A DNA stretch of 64,000 bases from assembly GCA_012862575.1 (NCBI GenBank), contig BLSF01000008.1:434001-498000 (forward strand), written 5' to 3'. Below are positions 59,396-64,000 of this stretch, piece by piece. The position numbers were made by a program, and so were the translations under genes. Numbering within the stretch: position 1 is the first letter of the stretch; every line of letters starts with the position of its first letter. The DNA is from Parietichytrium sp. I65-24A (lineage: Eukaryota; Sar; Bigyra; Thraustochytrida; Thraustochytriidae). The notes under the pieces were generated by a model. The model had not been told where the DNA came from. It searched no databases and was given only the letters and a program-made list of their open reading frames with translations.

Positions 59396-60997
59396 CTTTC
59401 CCTCTTCTCTCTCTCTCTCTCTTTATTGATTCGGCCTGCGTCCACCTGTCCCTTATTCGGCTCCTCGTTTCGCGTGTCTCGTTTCTCCTTTCGCGTTGGG
59501 TTTGTTGGGTTTGTCCTGTTTGCAATGGCAATTTGATGTCATTCGTCATCTTTCCGTCAGTCAGTCGTAGGGTGGATTAGAAGAGCGCTAGTAAGGCCCA
59601 CCTCGCGGCTCCCAGGGCATCCCAGGGCGACCACGCAACTACTAGCTAGGCTGGTAGGGATCGCCTAGTCCGACTGGTTGATGCTCTGTAGAGTGGAGCT
59701 TAACGAGAGCACTATGTGTTTGGGGATAGTGCTGGGTAGACGAAGTGTGTGAGGAAAATGCCGACCGCGCGACTTCTACCGGATGTGGTAGAGTCGGTAC
59801 GTACCGGTGCTCGCCAGCGCAGTAGATGGTGTAGGATGGCCTTACGGATGGGAGGGAGGATGTGACAGTGTGCGCTGTACCTATCAACTAAGGGTAACTC
59901 TTAAAAAGGTCATAGCAAGCGCTTACGACTCCTGCTGGCGTCATGCTATATAATTCTTTTCGTTTTATGTTCGTATTGTTTATTTATTCGCTCAGAGGCT
60001 CTTTCTTTCTCTTTTTTATTTTAATCGTCTTGGACGCAGCATGTTGTGGCTAAAAGGTGACTAGGCGATGATGACGGCGATGACGGCAGCCTGACATGAC
60101 ATCCTCCAGCAGTGAAGATTGCAGCCATGCTCGACAAAGCCGCACCAAGGCTCTCCGATCCCACGAGAGCCGGAGCGCTAAGGCGCTTTACCCTGAGTAC
60201 CTAATGCCGCTCAATCGTAAAAGAGACAAGGTGTGCACCATGAACACTTGTTTGTTCGCGAGCAAAAGAACAATCCGGTAACGGTCACCTTTTCAGGTTG
60301 GGGAAATGACATTGTGATTGATTTTGAGAGAGATGGACATTGGTCAATAATACATTGACACGGACAGTGAATGAAACGTCGTGATTATGATCAAGATGAG
60401 GAGGAGGGCTACAGGACGATGGGCTGGTTGCTGCGGTCAACGCTGATGGCATTGGGAATCGGAAGAAGTCGTGCAGAGACACATAGCTGGGGGAGAGTAA
60501 TGTAATGAATGTAATGAAGGCAATGAATGCAATGAATGCAATGTTCATTGAATGTAATGAGAGAAGGAGAGCGAGAGATATAAGAGATAAGAGATAGGAG
60601 ATAAGAGATAAGAGAGAGCGCGGTGGCGCGAATGGCTCGCATCCTCATTCGTTCGTTCCGCAGTTTGAGTTGTCGAGAGGTGCCGCCGGCGCGCAGTCTT
60701 CCTCCCAAGCCCATCCGACCAATTGGAGACACGGGTGACGCAGGCACTTGAGAGTTTTATACATTCTCACTCACTCTCCTTGGTCGCTCAATTGGTTTCG
60801 GGAAGGCTTTTCCTTTTGATCGACTTTGTGCTTGTCGAGCGGGGCAGAGGAAATTGGAATCCCGCGCGGCGTGCGAGTTGTGAGGTGCAGCGCTCGTCGC
60901 GCATCGCTCGCCGTTTGAACCGTCGCCGGACTTGGCCGCGAGTGGGTTTGGTGGTTCGCACAGCGGCCGTAGACGCCGCGCAACTGCTCCCGCCAAG
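59396..60997. other. Intergenic region between divergent cysteine-rich and EGF-protein genes
   Basis: 1.6 kb holding both promoters. A (TC)n tract (59403-59422) lies just upstream of the cysteine-rich gene. AATG-type repeats lie at 60500-60560 and GATAAGA repeats at 60575-60617. No coding gene seen. Confidence 0.45.
60500..60617. repeat. AATG-type and GATAAGA-type microsatellites
   Basis: Imperfect (GTAATGAAT/GCAATGAAT)n followed by (AGATAAG/AGATAGG)n. Confidence 0.75.
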
Positions 60998-63160
60998 ATG
61001 AGGTGGAGGTTGTTGTTAGCGGCCACTGCTGCCTTGTGGCTCGGCGTGGTGGAGGCCTGCTGCGAAAACAAGTGCAGCGGGCATGGCTACTGTGGAAGTA
61101 GCTGCATCTGCACATGTCACGCACAGTGGACCGGGGCAGACTGTTCGAGGAGACAGTGCCCAAGTGGCCTGCAGTGGGTCGGCGATGCGAAGGCCACCGA
61201 CTCGATACATACCGTATCGGCAGTGTGCTCGAACGTCGGCAAGTGCGACACGTCCACGGGGATTTGCACATGCCAATCGGGGTTTGACGGAATTGCCTGC
61301 GAGCGTCTTGCATGCCCATCCAATTGTAATAATCATGGAAGATGCATTAATCTTAAAGATGCTGCACTGGAACGCGACGACCGAAATTTTTTCCGGTCAG
61401 TCACTTATACAGGCTGGGATGCGGGAAGAATTTACGGCTGCATGTGTGACCTGGGCTGGACTGGGTATGACTGCTCACTCCGCGAGTGTCCCAAGGGAGA
61501 CGATCCGCTCACCACCGGGCAGGTCGACGAGGAGCAGATTCTTTCATGCCAGTGTGACACCACCTGCACAGGTACATTCTACCTGTCGTTTCGAGGTGAA
61601 GTCACCGCTGCCATCTCTCACTCGGCATCAGCTAGTCAAGTAAAGGCTGCACTTGAGGAGCTGAAAACAATTCGCACGGTTTCAGTGTCAAATGGAGGAA
61701 GCGTTTGCACCGACAGTTCCGCAGAGACGACCACCATTGTGTTCACTCATGACCATGGCGATCTTCCTCTCATTCGCGTCGCAAAAGATTCGCTTGTGAC
61801 ATCAGGAACCACCACGAGCTTGTCCATTGCAAGGAGTGTTGACGGAACTCGCGAGAACACCTATTGCAGCGGGCGAGGGTCATGCGACTTTAGTACTGGA
61901 GAGTGCTTGTGCGAAGCTGAATTCGAGCCCAGCGACGCAGACGGAGCCTCGGGAGTCGTTGGCGACTGCGGGTACCAAAGTTCCTCAGTTACGGACTGCC
62001 CAAACTCTTGCAGCTCACATGGAACTTGTTCCGGGGGAAGTTCTTATACTTGTACTTGCGACGAGGGATACCAGGGATTTGATTGCTCAGACAAGGTTTG
62101 TCCAAAGGGAGTGGCATGGTTTGCGGAGCCTGGTATAACACTGCCTGGTCTGGTGACAGCAACGCAGAGTTCCACGACTGTCACAACGACTTCGGACTTG
62201 ACCAACTACGTGATGGCCGGGGACACCATGGTAATTGATGGCAACGAAGTGACAATCAGCTCTGTTACATCGGGCACCGTGGTGCTGACGACCGCTTACA
62301 CAGATTCCACAGTTACTAATGTTGAAGCGTTTGCACACCCTCTTACGGCGCATCATTTGGTGGAGTGCTCTGGGAGGGGCAACTGCAATCGTGGCACTGG
62401 GCTCTGCAACTGCATGTCTGGCTTCACCGGCTCAGCTTGCCAGAAGACAGTCTGCCCGTCCGACTGTAGCGGCAGGGGCACGTGCCTTACCAACGAAGAG
62501 TTCGCGTCTACGACGGAGAGCAACGGAGAAGCGACTTCTTACACTTACGGAGAAGATCCCAGCAATCTCGCTACCTGGGATCACGACAAGCTGTTCGGGT
62601 GCAAGTGTGACAAGGCTATTTACAAAGGTGGAATGTATGATTACACCGGGCATGACTGCTCGCAGATCTCATGCCAGGTAGGCGACGACCCTGGTGTTAT
62701 TGGAGTTGACGAGATACAGAGCTTGACTTGCTCTTTGAGCTCGGGAACGTTCACGCTTACTTTCCGCCAAGAGACCTCTGAGGCTATTGACTTTGACGCC
62801 ACTGCAAGTGAGCTGAAGAGCGCGCTGGAAGAGGTGCTTACCATCGGTACCGTGACGGTTAGCATCACTGGCTCTTCAAGTGCGTCGGATCCCATCTGCT
62901 CTGGAGGTACGGTAGAAACCATGATCACATTCACATCTCGGCACGGGGACCTTCCGGACATGGTCAGCTCTGACGCAAACGCGGTTGTCGCTGAGGATAC
63001 GGCTGGGACCAAAAAAAACTACGAATGCTCCTCCCATGGACTTTGCGCACGTGATACGGGAGTGTGCGAGTGCTTCAACGGCTACGTGTCGAGTGACGGC
63101 CAAGGGAATGTCGGAACAAGAGGCGACTGTTCGGCCCGCGATGCCCTTTACTCTGGATAA
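60998..63160 (+). CDS. Secreted EGF-repeat (tenascin-like) protein with a recurring ~100-residue beta module
   Basis: 720 residues from the ATG at 60998, starting with a signal peptide ('MRWRLLLAATAALWLGVVEA'). Six or so EGF-like units ('CSGHGYC..C.C...W.GADC') are interspersed with linkers of the form 'CPKGDDP'. Two copies of a ~100-residue module occur (about 170-275 and 570-680). Each has 'GTF.L.FR.E.......A.....K.ALEE', a central 'I.TV.VS', and 'I.FT..HGDLP' near its end. This EGF-plus-module layout is common in predicted secreted proteins of stramenopiles and some other protists. Likely role is in the extracellular matrix, cell wall or ectoplasmic surface, by ligand or carbohydrate binding (inference). 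No C-terminal membrane helix or GPI signal is visible. Confidence 0.88.
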   Translation: MRWRLLLAATAALWLGVVEACCENKCSGHGYCGSSCICTCHAQWTGADCSRRQCPSGLQWVGDAKATDSIHTVSAVCSNVGKCDTSTGICTCQSGFDGIACERLACPSNCNNHGRCINLKDAALERDDRNFFRSVTYTGWDAGRIYGCMCDLGWTGYDCSLRECPKGDDPLTTGQVDEEQILSCQCDTTCTGTFYLSFRGEVTAAISHSASASQVKAALEELKTIRTVSVSNGGSVCTDSSAETTTIVFTHDHGDLPLIRVAKDSLVTSGTTTSLSIARSVDGTRENTYCSGRGSCDFSTGECLCEAEFEPSDADGASGVVGDCGYQSSSVTDCPNSCSSHGTCSGGSSYTCTCDEGYQGFDCSDKVCPKGVAWFAEPGITLPGLVTATQSSTTVTTTSDLTNYVMAGDTMVIDGNEVTISSVTSGTVVLTTAYTDSTVTNVEAFAHPLTAHHLVECSGRGNCNRGTGLCNCMSGFTGSACQKTVCPSDCSGRGTCLTNEEFASTTESNGEATSYTYGEDPSNLATWDHDKLFGCKCDKAIYKGGMYDYTGHDCSQISCQVGDDPGVIGVDEIQSLTCSLSSGTFTLTFRQETSEAIDFDATASELKSALEEVLTIGTVTVSITGSSSASDPICSGGTVETMITFTSRHGDLPDMVSSDANAVVAEDTAGTKKNYECSSHGLCARDTGVCECFNGYVSSDGQGNVGTRGDCSARDALYSG

Positions 63161-63310
63161 AATCACCCTCCCTCAACGTTTGTTTTACAAAAAATTATTT
63201 TTTCCAACTAAATCTTCTCTTCCGGTGCTGAGCAGAGCTCACACTGTCAATCATCAGCACCCCTTGGCTCTCAGACATCGTCACCATCGCCCAGTCCCAC
63301 TGTCTTCATC

Positions 63311-63550
63311 ATGAAAAGAGGAGCTGGAGGTCGCGCCATTTCGAGCCGAGAACTTGAGTGCCTCATCTTGGATAGAATTGAGGGCCGTGGAGATCCATCT
63401 ATTCGTGACAGGACCCGGTTCTCCGTTCCTCATTGTTTGGTTGAAGACAAGCTTCGTTTGGAACACTTTGAGGGCTGTCTAACCGCTGAAGTACATTTGA
63501 CAAAAGGAAACAAACAGACGCTCAGACAGAAGAAAAGGCACCTTGGCTGA
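63311..63550 (+). CDS. Small hypothetical protein, 79 aa
   Basis: ATG at 63311, preceded by C/T-rich sequence. The product is basic and charged, without a signal peptide or membrane helix, starting 'MKRGAGGRAISSRELECL' and ending in a Lys/Arg-rich 'LRQKKRHLG'. Codon use is similar to the surrounding genes. No family recognised. It begins 150 bp after the EGF-protein stop and could alternatively lie in that gene's 3' flank. Confidence 0.4.
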   Translation: MKRGAGGRAISSRELECLILDRIEGRGDPSIRDRTRFSVPHCLVEDKLRLEHFEGCLTAEVHLTKGNKQTLRQKKRHLG

Positions 63551-64000
63551 CTCTGTTCTCATGCGTTCACACTACCGGTACCATGTTCATGCTCAATTGA
63601 AGAATGCACGAGGGTTAGTTTATAGTGTTGGTGTGCGATTGATTGCAGCGCGAATGCGAAGAGGAGTGCGATGGCTTCGGGGCGTATGCTTCACGCCTAC
63701 GCATGTCTACGCTCGTTTATATTGAATTTTGATATATTTTATTGGACTTACGGCACACTCTATCTAGCTAGCTAGAGTCCAGTTGAGCATAGTTGAGCCC
63801 CAGCGTGAGCCTGAGACTCCTGAGACAACGTAGCTGGCCTCTCGCGCCTCAGGGTAGTGAAACCAGTTTCATTACGCTTATTACAGTAACGTGTGGCGCT
63901 TTTACTCGTTCACGTGCCAATCACGCAGTGGCTTTCCAGAGTCTCCGAGTTTGCAGCGCGTGGTGCGGACAGAAAAGAAAGGAGAAGAGACAGGAGGTCG
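63551..64000. other. Terminal intergenic segment
   Basis: 450 bp to the window edge. TCTAGCTAGCTAGAG near 63763-63776 is a short palindromic run. I see no gene. Confidence 0.4.

Overview
The window is nuclear DNA of a eukaryote. It is gene-dense, with mostly intronless genes separated by 0.2-2.7 kb, no operons, and a eukaryotic protein repertoire: PI4-kinase, ArfGAP, EDRF1 homologue, CAP-Gly, sulfotransferase, cold-shock/UNR-like protein. Few introns are visible, but those that are have strong GTAAGT/GTGAGT donors, (T)ACTAAC-like branch points and lengths of 68-103 nt. A stramenopile fits best, and a thraustochytrid-like labyrinthulomycete is my leading guess. The reasons are a phosphoglycerate mutase with a mitochondrial-type presequence, PTDSPTVS mucin-like repeats, secreted EGF proteins with 'CPxGDDP' linkers, and intron poverty. 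The clade is inference; no rRNA or tRNA is present to settle it. One ambiguous base (N at 37698) shows this is a draft assembly.

Layout. 0-5 kb: 3' part of a kinesin-light-chain-type TPR protein, a DinB-like protein, and a NOX/ferric-reductase flavocytochrome. 5.5-12 kb: a TetX-like FAD monooxygenase, then a repeat-rich spacer and an ankyrin protein. 12-18 kb: a spliced methyltransferase with CCCH and CCHC zinc fingers, a BCDIN3D/Bin3-type RNA methyltransferase, a prolyl-4-hydroxylase-type oxygenase, and the iPGM. 18-31 kb: an M6 metalloprotease anchored by a C-terminal membrane helix, a PH-containing PI4-kinase, a CAP-Gly/TPR/ankyrin protein, and an EDRF1 homologue. 33-42 kb: a sulfotransferase, organelle-type TyrRS, a protein with four copies of an unnamed C-C-C-H motif, a repeat-rich spacer, and a secreted choice-of-anchor-L/VWA protein with a 24-bp repeat array. 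43-51 kb: a BAR-RGS-PH-ArfGAP-ankyrin protein, an acyl-CoA dehydrogenase, and an acidic unknown. 53-64 kb: a very large multi-cold-shock-domain protein, a previously hidden five-exon cysteine-rich small protein on the minus strand, a secreted EGF protein, and a small hypothetical.

The genes do not form one pathway. Shared themes are membrane and lipid signalling (PI4K, ArfGAP/RGS, NOX), RNA biology (two methyltransferases, the cold-shock protein, TyrRS), and secreted or cell-surface modular proteins (M6 protease, choice-of-anchor-L/VWA, EGF).

The most interesting items are: (1) the five-exon gene at 58691-59395(-), about 114 aa with 26 Cys, invisible to single-exon ORF calling; (2) the 78-nt intron at 12987-13064 whose removal adds a perfect CCHC zinc knuckle; (3) the four-fold C-x12-15-C-x1-2-C-G-F-x4-H repeat protein; (4) the RGS domain inside an ACAP-like ArfGAP; (5) two long genes whose frame breaks in the same direction next to T-runs.
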